Shown in pieces: positions 35,431-45,357 of a stretch of 64,000 nt of DNA. Every line of letters starts with the position of its first letter. The stretch's first letter is position 1. Below the pieces are notes generated by a model, which made no database searches, was not told the DNA's origin, and worked only from the letters and a program-made list of their open reading frames with translations. A program made the translations under genes and the position numbers. This stretch comes from Acidimicrobiales bacterium (GTDB lineage Bacteria; Actinomycetota; Acidimicrobiia; Acidimicrobiales; SHLQ01), in contig JAHDEJ010000001.1 in the NCBI GenBank assembly GCA_020628865.1, positions 298,395 through 362,394 of the forward strand, written 5' to 3'.

Positions 35431-36180
35431 CTACTCGAAGGTGAAACCCTGACCCTCGAGAAACCCGCGCATGTGCGGGCGGCTCTCCTTGCCCAACAGC
35501 GCAGACATGTCGGCGCTCCAGACTCGATCGACCTTCCCGCCGGTGCGGGCGAGGTAGTACTCGCGCATCTGCTCGTCGTAGGCCCGGATTCCGTCCTGGT
35601 CGGCGGACTCGTCGTAGCGCTCCTCCTTGAGCGTGACGGAGAGCGGCAGACGTGGCTTGAGCTCCGGGTCCTGATCCGGGTGGCCGAGGCAGAGGCCGAA
35701 CAGCGGAAACACCTGGTCCGGAAGCTCGAGGAGTTCGGCGACCTGCTGCGGGTCGTTTCGGATGCCACCGATGTAGCAGATGCCGAGGCCCTGGGCTTCC
35801 GCCGCAACGACCGCGTTCTGCGCCGCCAGCGCGCAGTCGACTGTTGCGATCACGAAGTGCTCGGTCATCCCGGCGTGGAAGTCGCCACCGCCCATCTCGC
35901 AGGCGACTGCGGAGCGGTGGAGATCGGCGCACCACACGAAGAACGCCGCCGCCGTCTCGACGTAGGTCTGACCGCCGGCGAGGGCGGCGATCGCTGCGCG
36001 GGTCTCCGGGTTGCGGACGCGGATGACGGTCGTGCCCTGCAGGTTGCTCGACGTGGCGGCGGCCATGCCGGCTCCGACGATCGCTTCGACCGTCTCGTCG
36101 TCGATCGGTTCGTCGGTGAACTTTCGAATGGAGCGGTGCCCCATGAGCAGGTCGAGTACGTCGGTTCCAAGCGTCGTCAT
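35431..36180 (-). CDS. NfsA-type FMN nitroreductase
   Basis: 249 residues. HRSIRKFTDEPIDDE binds FMN (Arg/Ser loop near residues 15-20), followed by ATSSNLQG, the central helix, CYIGGIRNDP and a C-terminal tail typical of the FRP/NfsA group. These are cytosolic NADPH-dependent flavoenzymes that reduce nitro groups, quinones or flavins by two electrons. It is the first gene of the operon leading to the AhpD-like selenoprotein (41-bp gap), the SDR and the esterase, which together look like a defence or detoxification unit. Confidence 0.85.
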   Translation of the reverse strand: MTTLGTDVLDLLMGHRSIRKFTDEPIDDETVEAIVGAGMAAATSSNLQGTTVIRVRNPETRAAIAALAGGQTYVETAAAFFVWCADLHRSAVACEMGGGDFHAGMTEHFVIATVDCALAAQNAVVAAEAQGLGICYIGGIRNDPQQVAELLELPDQVFPLFGLCLGHPDQDPELKPRLPLSVTLKEERYDESADQDGIRAYDEQMREYYLARTGGKVDRVWSADMSALLGKESRPHMRGFLEGQGFTFE

Positions 36181-36239
36181 GACCGGATCCTACGGCTCGG
36201 GCTGGGCCGGAGCGCCGCCATGCGGCAGACTGGCCGAGC

Positions 36240-37112
36240 ATGGCACTCACGAAATTCGAAGCGGTCGACGGATACGGAATGGTGGACGTTGCGAACGCTC
36301 CGCTCGCGATCGGCCCGATTCGGAGCGCGAAGAAAGTGCTGCAGCGGACCACCGGCGACATGATCCGCCACGTGACGTACGCCCTCGCCGTTCACGGGAT
36401 CGATGGCGCCGGCGCGGCCGCGGCCCTGAACCACGATCGGAGTGGGGCCGACCCGGCCGAGTTCGGGACGTTCGCAGCCGAGCTCGAGACCTGGGCGGCC
36501 ACCGCCAACTTCCGCCCCACCCATGGCATCGGCTTGTCGCCCGAGGAGATCGGCCCGGCCCTGCATCAGACGGCGGCACCGGCCCGGGCGTTGATGGCCG
36601 CAACCGCGGCGGCATGCGTCGGGTCCGCCACGGCAGCGATCGTGGCAAGTTCCGAGGATGAACGAGAGTTGCTGGACGAACTCGCCGGCCGTGGCGTCGA
36701 CGCCACCGTCACCGACGACCTTGCCGCAGCGCTGGCCTCGGATCACGCCGTGGTCTTCGTGCGGAGTAGCGCCGGTGCCCTTCACCACGAAGCGCTGACC
36801 GAGAGCACCCCCGGTCGCGTCATCGGGTTGCAGCCGCTCACGACGACGGCCAGAGGCCTGGCCTTCGCCGGACGCAACAGCACCATCATCGTGCCGGACT
36901 TCATCTCCGCCGGCGGCCTCACCCTTGCTGCCGCCGGCGACGATGCTTCGGCCGAGGACACACTCGATCGCGTTCGAACTGCGACGGCCGCGCTCGTCTC
37001 CGAACTCGAGGGCGAAGGCACCGACATGTTCGTCACCGCGTGCGAGCGCGCCGAAGCCCACCTGCGCACCTGGACGGACGAGCTTCCGTTCGGTCGGCCG
37101 CTGGCCCCCTGA
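36240..37112 (+). CDS. Degenerate Glu/Leu/Phe/Val dehydrogenase-like protein
   Basis: 290 residues, not clearly assigned. It contains a NAPLAIGPIRSAKKVLQR segment and, near the end, TARGLAFAGRNSTIIVPDFI then SAGGL, which resembles the C-terminal NAD domain of glutamate/leucine dehydrogenases (VPDFIANAGG). The catalytic Lys pattern of the active enzymes is not visible, so it may have lost activity. ATG at 36240. Followed after 17 bp by the FrhB-like gene on the same strand, so the pair is probably an operon. Confidence is moderate. Confidence 0.5.
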   Translation: MALTKFEAVDGYGMVDVANAPLAIGPIRSAKKVLQRTTGDMIRHVTYALAVHGIDGAGAAAALNHDRSGADPAEFGTFAAELETWAATANFRPTHGIGLSPEEIGPALHQTAAPARALMAATAAACVGSATAAIVASSEDERELLDELAGRGVDATVTDDLAAALASDHAVVFVRSSAGALHHEALTESTPGRVIGLQPLTTTARGLAFAGRNSTIIVPDFISAGGLTLAAAGDDASAEDTLDRVRTATAALVSELEGEGTDMFVTACERAEAHLRTWTDELPFGRPLAP

Positions 37113-37129
37113 CCCACCGAGAGGAATCC

Positions 37130-38290
37130 ATGACCGACACGGCTCCCGCTGCTCCGCCCAAGAAGGAACGCTGGCGTTTCCAGTGGAAGGAGCTCTACGA
37201 GGAGGTGATCACGAGCGGGCTGTGCACCGGGTGCGCTGGCTGCGTGATCGCGTGTCCCCACGATGTGATCGGGTACAAGCATGAGCCCGGCGCGTACACA
37301 CCGTTCCATCTCGAGGAGGAACTCGGCGAAGCGAACTGTGGTCACGGGGAGAAGGGCTGCACGAGCTGCACCCGCGCCTGCCCCCGGTTCGGCTCATGGG
37401 AGACCGAGGCAGACATGCATCTGCATGGGCGAACCCGGGAGGCCGACGAGATGTCCGGCATCTACTCGGACATCCTGTTGGTCCGGGCCAGCGAGGACTA
37501 CGTCTACGACATCGGCCAGGACGGCGGCCTCGTGTCGGCCATGTTGATCTGGCTTCTCGAGAACGACGTGATCGATGGTGCGTTGACCAGCGGCGTCGAG
37601 AGCCTCCCCGATGGATCGCCGGGCTGGAAGGCCACACCGATGGTGGCGACCAACCGCGAGGAGGTGCTGCGCGGTGCCGGAAGCCGGTACACGTACAGCG
37701 CGAACACGATCGCCTACGACGAAGCCAAGGACAAGGGGCTCGATCGACTCGCCCTCGTCGGCATGAGCTGTCAGACCTCGATCGCCCCGGTCATGTGGCA
37801 TCGACGGGTCGGCAAGGTGTCGAAACCGATCAAGCTGAACATCGGCCTGCTGTGTTCCAAGAGCTTCGACGATTCGATGTTCGACGAGCTGTTCGGCGTG
37901 AAGTACGGCCTCCGCAAGGAGGACATCGCAAAGATGAACATCAAGGGCGTCTTCCAGATCTGGATGAAGAACGGCGACTACCACGAGATCAATCTCAAGG
38001 AGTGCCACGCCTGGACCCGCACCGGCTGCAATCACTGTCCGGACTTCGCAGCCGAGCATGCCGACATCAGCACCGGCGGTATCGGGAACGTGACCGACTG
38101 GACCCTGACCATCGTTCGCACCGAGCTCGGCCGTGCCGTGATCAAGGCCATGATCGACGACGGCATGATTGAAACCCGACCCGGCGATGACGATCCGGCA
38201 GCGATCGCGCTGATGCACCGGCTTGCGGCGAACAGCCGCAAGCGGTGGCCCGGCTGGGCGAACGGCGAGGCCGCAGTCGGCGTTTCCTGA
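37130..38290 (+). CDS. FrhB-family coenzyme F420 hydrogenase/dehydrogenase beta subunit-like protein
   Basis: 386 residues. Ferredoxin-type motif CTGCAGCVIACP near residues 29-40, a second Cys set CGHGEKGCTSCTRACPR (about 66-82), then the FrhB N- and C-terminal domains with DGGLVSAMLIWLLE, NIGLLCSKSF and CNHCPDFAAEHADIS. The family carries FAD and [4Fe-4S] clusters and oxidises or reduces F420 or ferredoxin. ATG at 37130 with GAGAGGAAT upstream. It follows the dehydrogenase-like gene in one operon. Actinobacteria make F420, so an F420-linked redox role is plausible. Partner unknown. Confidence 0.75.
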   Translation: MTDTAPAAPPKKERWRFQWKELYEEVITSGLCTGCAGCVIACPHDVIGYKHEPGAYTPFHLEEELGEANCGHGEKGCTSCTRACPRFGSWETEADMHLHGRTREADEMSGIYSDILLVRASEDYVYDIGQDGGLVSAMLIWLLENDVIDGALTSGVESLPDGSPGWKATPMVATNREEVLRGAGSRYTYSANTIAYDEAKDKGLDRLALVGMSCQTSIAPVMWHRRVGKVSKPIKLNIGLLCSKSFDDSMFDELFGVKYGLRKEDIAKMNIKGVFQIWMKNGDYHEINLKECHAWTRTGCNHCPDFAAEHADISTGGIGNVTDWTLTIVRTELGRAVIKAMIDDGMIETRPGDDDPAAIALMHRLAANSRKRWPGWANGEAAVGVS

Positions 38291-38318
38291 CACCGACGAT
38301 CCCGGCAAAAACGATGAT

Positions 38319-38346
38319 GGCCCCCGCATCCGAAGATGCGGGGGCC
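38319..38346 (-). terminator. Terminator of groEL
   Basis: A perfect 12-bp stem (GGCCCCCGCATC, loop TTCG, GATGCGGGGGCC, read on the minus strand) lies 14 bp past the groEL stop, followed on the minus strand by ATCATCGTTTTTG. It also faces the end of the plus-strand FrhB-like gene. Confidence 0.8.
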
Positions 38347-38360
38347 GTCGACGTTCTGGG

Positions 38361-40013
<1,653 letters not shown>

Positions 40014-41000
40014 CTAGCGAGCGGAGAGGTGATCGGCGACTGCCTCAGCGATGCAGGCCACGGTGTCGTCGAGGGCACGGTCGAGGCCGAACCGTTCCTT
40101 CAGGCTGATGGTCTCGATGCGGACGTCGGCGCCGTCGAACACCTGCCCGGCCACGGCCACGACCGGGACACCCGCGGCCTCGGCCATTCCGAGCACACCG
40201 CCGACGACTTTGCCGTCGAACGATTCTGCATCCACGAAGCCCTCGCCGGTGATCACGAGATCGGTGCCCTCGATCGCGTTGGCGAGGCCGAGCGTTTCCG
40301 CAACGACATCGAAGCCGTCGACGAGTTGCGCACCGACCGTGGCGAGGCCGCCGGCGAGCCCGCCGGCGGCGCCGGAGCGCTCCAATGTGCGAACGTCGAC
40401 GCCTCGCTCGGCCACCCACGTTTCGGCGAGCACGTCGAGGCGGCGGGTGAGCATCTTCACCTGGGCCGGCGAGGCTCCCTTCTGCGGACCGAAGACCTCG
40501 GCGGCGTCGACGAAACTCGTTCGCACGTCGCAGGCCACCCGCAGGTCGATGCCTCGAAGACGTTGCACCGAGCCGATGGCTTCGAGTGCGCCGAGGCCGC
40601 CGTCGGTCGTGGCCGATCCGCCCACCCCGACGATGATCGATTCCGCGCCGGCGTCGATCGCTTCGGCGATGAGTTCCCCGACGCCGCGGGTCGTGGCGGC
40701 GAGTGGGTCGTTGCCGTCGCGCCCGCCGGCGATGACGAGCCCAGAGGCCTGGGCCATCTCGATGACGGCGCGGTCCTGGTCGAGCCGCCACTCCGCCTCG
40801 ACCGGTTCGCCCAGCGGGCCGGTCACGGTCGAGGTGCGATTTGCCCCGCCGAGCGCAGCGAGCGTGCCTTCGCCGCCATCGGCCATCGGCACGGTTGCCG
40901 CCGTGTGCCCGAGCGACTCGGCGGCATCGGCGATGGCGCTGGCCACCTCATGCGCGGTCGCGGTGCCTTTGAACTTGTCGGGTGCCGCGAGGATGCGCAT
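40014..41000 (-). CDS. Glycerate kinase (GlxK/GarK type)
   Basis: 328 residues. MRILAAPDKFKGTATAHEVA at the N-terminus matches glycerate kinase family 1, with DGGEGTLAAL, GVGGSATTDGG and TGEGFVDAESFDGKVVGGV conserved. It phosphorylates D-glycerate, making 2- or 3-phosphoglycerate. Start at ATG 41000 (GlxK-type start). It lies between groEL and otsA, divergent from otsA by 80 bp; no glyoxylate genes are nearby. Confidence 0.85.
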   Translation of the reverse strand: MRILAAPDKFKGTATAHEVASAIADAAESLGHTAATVPMADGGEGTLAALGGANRTSTVTGPLGEPVEAEWRLDQDRAVIEMAQASGLVIAGGRDGNDPLAATTRGVGELIAEAIDAGAESIIVGVGGSATTDGGLGALEAIGSVQRLRGIDLRVACDVRTSFVDAAEVFGPQKGASPAQVKMLTRRLDVLAETWVAERGVDVRTLERSGAAGGLAGGLATVGAQLVDGFDVVAETLGLANAIEGTDLVITGEGFVDAESFDGKVVGGVLGMAEAAGVPVVAVAGQVFDGADVRIETISLKERFGLDRALDDTVACIAEAVADHLSAR

Positions 41001-41080
41001 TCCCCATTCTGTGCACATTCCCGGTCCGCCCACACGTCTGTCGTCGAGGTCAGTTCCGTGACGCCGATAGGCTCGGCCCC

Positions 41081-42460
41081 ATGGCGAGACCCTTCGTGCT
41101 GGCGTCCAACCGGGGGCCGGTGTCCTTCTCCTTGGACGACGGCCTTCTCACGAGCCGACGTGGAGCGGGAGGCCTGGTGAGCGGACTCGGCCCGCTCGTG
41201 CGCAACACGGACACGACATGGATCGCCGCAGCGTTGAGCGAAGGTGACCGCCGTGCGGCCGCCGACGGGATGATCGAAGCCGAGGGCTACCGGGTGCGGA
41301 CGCTCGCCATCGACGAGGACGATCTCGAGCTGGCGTACAACACGATTGCGAACGCGACCCTCTGGTACGTGCACCACGGCCTCTACGAGCTCAGCCGCAG
41401 CCCGTCGATCGACATCGACTGGTACGACGCGTGGGCCGCCTATCGGCGCTACAACCGCGCCTTTGCCGAAGCGATCGTGGAAGAGGCGGCAAAGGACGCA
41501 ATCGTCCTGTTGCAGGATCACCACCTCGTTCTTGCTGCGCCGATAATCCGAGACGAACGACCCGACGTGGACGTCGTCCACTTCACGCACACACCGTTCG
41601 CGACGGTGGATCAGCTTCGGGTGCTCCCCGAGCTCGCTCGGACCGAACTCCTGCTCGGATACGCGGCCGCGGGCGCAGCCGGATTCCATGCCGCCCGATG
41701 GTCCGAGGACTACACGAACGCCGGCCGCACGTTCCTCGGGGTTCGCACACAGGGATTCGTCTCTCCCCTCGGGCCCGACCCGGAGGCCATCCGCGCCCTC
41801 GCCCACTCCCCGGAGTGCGACGCCGAACTGGCCGCATTGAACGAGGTCGTCGGCGACCGGATGCTCATCGCCCGGGCGGAACGGCTCGAGCTGTCGAAGA
41901 ACCTGATCCGCGGATTCGAGGCGTACGACCAGCTTCTGGCCATGCGGCCGGATCTGCACGGCCGGGTGGTCTTCGCGGCTGCACTCAACCCGAGCCGCGA
42001 ATCGGTCCCGGACTACATCCGCTATCGGATGGACATGGAAGCGACCATCGACGAGATCAACGCACGTTGGGGAACCGCCGACTGGACCCCCATCCACTAT
42101 CGGGCAGAGAACAACATCCACTTCTCGATGGCGTGCCTGCGTCGGTACGACGCATTGCTCGTGAACCCGATCCGCGACGGCATGAACCTCGTGGCGAAGG
42201 AGGGTCCGCTCGTCAACGAGCGCAACGGGGTCGTGTTGTTGTCACGGGAGGCGGGTGCGTGGGACGAGCTCGCCGGCCTCGTCATCGAGGTCCATCCGTA
42301 CGACATCACCCAAACTGCACAGGCGGCAGCCGACGCGCTCGACATGGATCCAGAACAGCGCTCCGAGATGGCCGCCGACCTCGTCGACGTCGTCGAGAGC
42401 CGGACCCCGCGGGAGTGGCTGAACGATCAGCTGGCAGCCGCAAACGAGCTGCGGGCCTGA
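41081..42460 (+). CDS. otsA: Trehalose-6-phosphate synthase-like GT20 glycosyltransferase
   Basis: 459 residues. LASNRGPVSF and GAGGLVSGLGPL at the N-terminus, then HHGLYE, HFTHTPFATVDQLRVL, GFHAARW, then RAERLELSKNLI (usual RLDYSKGL) and NPIRDGMNLVAKEG. This is the GT20 fold that joins UDP- or GDP-glucose to glucose-6-phosphate. Some motifs depart from E. coli OtsA, so related products such as glucosylglycerol phosphate cannot be ruled out. It converges with a trehalose-phosphatase gene ending 5 bp away, which supports trehalose synthesis for osmotic or stress protection. Confidence 0.8.
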   Translation: MARPFVLASNRGPVSFSLDDGLLTSRRGAGGLVSGLGPLVRNTDTTWIAAALSEGDRRAAADGMIEAEGYRVRTLAIDEDDLELAYNTIANATLWYVHHGLYELSRSPSIDIDWYDAWAAYRRYNRAFAEAIVEEAAKDAIVLLQDHHLVLAAPIIRDERPDVDVVHFTHTPFATVDQLRVLPELARTELLLGYAAAGAAGFHAARWSEDYTNAGRTFLGVRTQGFVSPLGPDPEAIRALAHSPECDAELAALNEVVGDRMLIARAERLELSKNLIRGFEAYDQLLAMRPDLHGRVVFAAALNPSRESVPDYIRYRMDMEATIDEINARWGTADWTPIHYRAENNIHFSMACLRRYDALLVNPIRDGMNLVAKEGPLVNERNGVVLLSREAGAWDELAGLVIEVHPYDITQTAQAAADALDMDPEQRSEMAADLVDVVESRTPREWLNDQLAAANELRA

Positions 42461-42464
42461 CCGG

Positions 42465-43250
42465 TCACTCGGATCCGATCGTCTCCAGAATCCGATCGAG
42501 CAGAGCGGGGACCGCCTCGGGACCATCGATGGCGTCGGTGGTGACCCGCTCGAGCGAGGGGTCGGTCTCGTCGGATCGCACGAGGATGGCGGCACCCGAC
42601 GTGAGCGCCCCTTCGTCCAACAGTGCCGAGATCAGTTGGAAGGCCGGCCGGTCGCCGACGTCGTCGCCGATGTAGATCGCAGACTCGATGCCTTGCAGCA
42701 TGTCGGCGACGGCGTCGGCCTTACTGCGATGGATCGGCGGGTGCAGCTCGAACGACATCCGGGCGACGCGGGCTTCGAGGCCGATCAGGTCGGCTCGCTC
42801 GAGCACCCACTCCTCCATGCGCTTGGGCAGCTCGGGGTCGGTGCTCCCCCGATGATGGAGCGTGAGCGAGTACTTCTTGTTTTCGACCGCCGCTTCGCCG
42901 AACTCATCGACCGCACGACTGACGGTTGTTCGGATGGCGGGCAGCCAGTCGATCGCCGTGTGATCGACGAGGAGCCGCTTGTGCGCCCAATGCTCGATGC
43001 CGTAGAGGCCGGAGAGTTCGACGCGTTCGGAGAAGAAGCCCTGAAGGAACGAGACGGGCCGCCCCGACACCACGGCCACGCGCCCGAGGCGCTCGGCGAG
43101 CCGGTCGATCCGCTCGGCGATGCCGGGTATGGGAACGACGGAAGCGGGGTCGGGTTGGATCGCCGAGAGTGTGCCGTCGAAGTCGGAGAAGACGGCGACG
43201 GTGGACGGATCCCAGCCGATCTCCGTCAGGAAACGCTCGAAGTTGTGCAC
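42465..43250 (-). CDS. otsB: Trehalose-6-phosphate phosphatase
   Basis: 261 residues. HAD motif I SDFDGTLS (nucleophile Asp near residue 23), VSGRPVSFLQGFF, GLYGIEHWAH (typical trehalose phosphatase), NKKYSLTLHHR, and GDDVGDRPAF motif IV. It removes phosphate from trehalose-6-phosphate. Its end faces the end of otsA, so the two pathway genes are convergent, not an operon. Confidence 0.85.
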   Translation of the reverse strand: MHNFERFLTEIGWDPSTVAVFSDFDGTLSAIQPDPASVVPIPGIAERIDRLAERLGRVAVVSGRPVSFLQGFFSERVELSGLYGIEHWAHKRLLVDHTAIDWLPAIRTTVSRAVDEFGEAAVENKKYSLTLHHRGSTDPELPKRMEEWVLERADLIGLEARVARMSFELHPPIHRSKADAVADMLQGIESAIYIGDDVGDRPAFQLISALLDEGALTSGAAILVRSDETDPSLERVTTDAIDGPEAVPALLDRILETIGSE

Positions 43251-43265
43251 GCCGCCGGGTTGGGC

Positions 43266-43937
43266 TCAGCCCACCGGGATGCGGCCGTCGTTGCCAATGA
43301 TGACGACCACATTTGCGGCGGCCAGGCGGCCGTCGTCGATGGCGTTCTGTGCAACCGGGATGTCGGCCGGTGCCGGGAGGACGATTTCGGGAGTGGCGCC
43401 GACGATTCCTGCGATGGCGATGGCGTCAGCCGAGTAGCCCTCTCGGTAGTAGATGACCGAGTCCTGGGTCACGGTGGCGTTGGAGGCTTCGCCGATGTAG
43501 CCGCGGGCCTTCACCTTGTCGGAGATGGCGCCGGCCACACCGCTGCCGCCCGTGCCGTTGGCGGAGAGCACGTTGACCTCTGCCGGCACCCGGGTGTCGC
43601 CGGGATCCGCGGGAACCACTTCGTCCTCGATGTTGGTCACGTCGTCGTCTTCGGTGATGACGGCGTCTTCGGTGCCTTCGGTGCCCTCCGGTTCCTGAAC
43701 GTTGACGGTTCCTTCTCCGGCGTCCTCGGCCTCCGCTTCGCTGTCGTCCGCGCCGGCTTCCTGCTCGGTTCCGTCCGGAGCGGTGACCACCGTGGCCGGA
43801 TCGTCAAGCACGAATGCGAGGAGGACGAGGCCGATGACCACGGCAAGCGCGATCAGCATGGCGCCGCGCGCGGCAGCTCCGCCAGTGGAGCGGGCGAGCG
43901 AGCCGTCGTCGGCTGCGTGGTGTCGACTGCCGGTCAC
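43266..43937 (-). CDS. LytR_C domain membrane protein
   Basis: 223 residues. One N-terminal membrane helix (residues about 27-45), an acidic Asp/Glu/Thr-rich linker, then a VNVLSANGTGGSGVAGAISDKVKARGY region typical of the LytR C-terminal domain, which is found at the end of LCP cell-wall polymer ligases or as a solo domain. It is a solo form here, so probably a wall-associated accessory protein. It starts as ATGA over the DUF3263 stop. Confidence 0.8.
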   Translation of the reverse strand: MTGSRHHAADDGSLARSTGGAAARGAMLIALAVVIGLVLLAFVLDDPATVVTAPDGTEQEAGADDSEAEAEDAGEGTVNVQEPEGTEGTEDAVITEDDDVTNIEDEVVPADPGDTRVPAEVNVLSANGTGGSGVAGAISDKVKARGYIGEASNATVTQDSVIYYREGYSADAIAIAGIVGATPEIVLPAPADIPVAQNAIDDGRLAAANVVVIIGNDGRIPVG

Positions 43938-44191
43938 CGTGCGGGCGGCTGTTCGATCTGGCGCTCGAAACGAGCACGACGGCGGCGGTCACGGAGACGA
44001 CGGAGGCGACGGATCACGAGAGGATCGTAGGCGTACGCCTCGTCCGAGTCGATCAGATCGGCAAGAAGTTCGTAATAACGCGTGGTCGAGAGTTCGAACC
44101 GCTCGCGGATGATGGATTCCTTCGAAACGCCCTCGGACCACCAGGTGCGCTCGAACTCGATGATTGCTCTGTCTCGATCTGTCAGTGCCAC
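43934..44191 (-). CDS. DUF3263 small helical protein
   Basis: 85 residues from the GTG at 44191 (a TTG-like upstream frame is less convincing). LTDRDRAIIEFERTWW, then IIRERFELSTTRYYELLADLID and an Arg-rich RRLRRLRDRRRRAR tail match DUF3263, an actinobacterial family with an HTH-like, probably DNA-binding fold. It precedes the LytR_C gene in a two-gene operon, as in many actinobacteria. It is divergent from the tRNA gene. Confidence 0.8.
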   Translation of the reverse strand: MALTDRDRAIIEFERTWWSEGVSKESIIRERFELSTTRYYELLADLIDSDEAYAYDPLVIRRLRRLRDRRRRARFERQIEQPPAR

Positions 44192-44287
44192 GGCGCCCAG
44201 TGTTGTAGCTGCAAAGACCCAGAGCAAGGACCCCCGCGAGCAATCCGCGGTCGTGATGACGAAGGTCGATGCGGCGCCCGCGCTTCC

Positions 44288-44293
44288 TATACT
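44288..44293 (+). promoter_or_regulatory. -10 box for tRNA-Thr
   Basis: TATACT lies 9 nt upstream of the tRNA 5' end, which allows a start only a few bases before the mature tRNA. The -35 region is weak and not clearly defined. Confidence 0.5.
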
Positions 44294-44302
44294 GAGCGCT
44301 GC

Positions 44303-44375
44303 GCCGCCTTAGCTCAGCTGGTAGAGCAACGCTCTTGTAAAGCGTAGGTCATCGGTTCGACTCCGATAGGCGGCT
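44303..44375 (+). tRNA. tRNA-Thr (anticodon TGT)
   Basis: Cloverleaf folds fully: acceptor GCCGCCT with AGGCGGC, anticodon stem ACGCT/AGCGT around the loop CTTGTAA (anticodon TGT, reading ACA), T stem ATCGG/CCGAT with TTCGACT loop. 73 nt including the discriminator U; no CCA is encoded. Confidence 0.95.
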
Positions 44376-44390
44376 CTGATCGCGAGGACT

Positions 44391-44939
44391 TCAGCTCTGG
44401 AGGAGTCCGTCCACGCTGGCCTCGCCCGTGCGGTAGCGGCGGGTGACTTCGGCCTGCAGCGTGTCGATGGCGCCATGCATGTCCCGACGGGACTGCGACA
44501 CCGCATCTTCGAGTTCGTTCAGCGCGATCACGGCGCCGGCGAGATCTTCGTCGGAGAGGTCGGCGACCTGACCGAGCTGATCGGCGCTGATCGCGGCGTC
44601 GAGGCGAGCTTCGAGCTGGCTGGTGACGGCCTGGTCCGGCTCCATGGCCTGCGGCGGTCGCACGTTTCCGGGGCCGCTGTCGGAACGGCTGCCATCGCTG
44701 AGGATGTCGGGCAGCCGGCCGATGAGATCCGACGTGTCGCCGGATGCGCCGCCGTCACGTCGACGCTGCGCTTCGCCGCCCACGATGTCGAGGCGTCCCT
44801 GGATGAGACGGCGGACGTACGAGAGGCTGTTTTCGATCGACTGGCAGCGCGTCCGCATGGCGCGAAGCTCGTCCATGTCACGCTCGCCGAGGTCGGCGGT
44901 GAAGGTCGGGTTGGTGACGAGGTCGATTTCTGGAGTCAC
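44391..44939 (-). CDS. RsiG-like anti-sigma factor with two c-di-GMP-binding signatures
   Basis: 182 residues, two coiled helices joined by a polar linker. The first helix holds E36-x3-S40-x2-R43-x3-Q47-x3-D51, the exact E(X)3S(X)2R(X)3Q(X)3D signature of the c-di-GMP-binding anti-sigma factor RsiG. The second helix has a near copy: E144, S148, R151, His in place of Gln at 155, D159. In Streptomyces, RsiG needs c-di-GMP to bind and inhibit the sporulation sigma factor WhiG. No WhiG gene is in the window. It follows the tRNA convergently. Function assignment is by motif. Confidence 0.75.
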   Translation of the reverse strand: MTPEIDLVTNPTFTADLGERDMDELRAMRTRCQSIENSLSYVRRLIQGRLDIVGGEAQRRRDGGASGDTSDLIGRLPDILSDGSRSDSGPGNVRPPQAMEPDQAVTSQLEARLDAAISADQLGQVADLSDEDLAGAVIALNELEDAVSQSRRDMHGAIDTLQAEVTRRYRTGEASVDGLLQS

Positions 44940-45098
44940 TGGCAGTCCTTGAAAGTCGTGGCCCGTCGGGCCGTTCCGCGCGGTTGGACCGGCGGCGTGT
45001 TCGGCAACCTAGTCGGTTGCCGTTGGTGTCGGACGTTCGCCCGACCGTGCCCCTATCGGCAGCGGCAGGCCGGAACGTAGAACTCGCCGTGAGTGGTT

Positions 45099-45335
45099 TC
45101 AGCCACCCGAAACCGGAGGGAGCAGCGCAACTTCGTCCCGGTCGTCCACCGCCATGTCCGGTTCGGCGGCCTCACCGTTCACCCACACCCGACAGATCGG
45201 AACGAGCTCGGCAAAAGCGTCGCCGTACCGTTCCGTGGCGTTCGCGACGACCTCGGCCACAGTCGCCCCCTCGACGGTGTCCCGACCCGTTCCAGCGGCG
45301 ACGCGGACGGTTGCGAACATGCGAAGTGTTGCCAT
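45099..45335 (-). CDS. MoaD/ThiS-family sulfur carrier protein
   Basis: 78 residues from the ATG at 45335. Beta-grasp fold with LRMFATVRVAAG, VNGEAAEPD and the C-terminal LLPPVSGG. The C-terminal Gly-Gly is the site adenylated and then thiocarboxylated. MoaD gives sulfur to molybdopterin; it is about MoaD size, though ThiS or other beta-grasp carriers cannot be excluded. A sulfite-oxidase-like molybdoenzyme at 59542 gives it a possible user. It is divergent from a phosphatase gene. Confidence 0.75.
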   Translation of the reverse strand: MATLRMFATVRVAAGTGRDTVEGATVAEVVANATERYGDAFAELVPICRVWVNGEAAEPDMAVDDRDEVALLPPVSGG

Positions 45336-45357
45336 GGGGGCAGTGTAGTTTGAGGTC

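Noticed and set aside
45061-45110. A hairpin near the moaD stop (GGTTTC with GAAACC)
   Set aside because: The stem is only 6 bp and partly inside the coding region; too weak to call a terminator.
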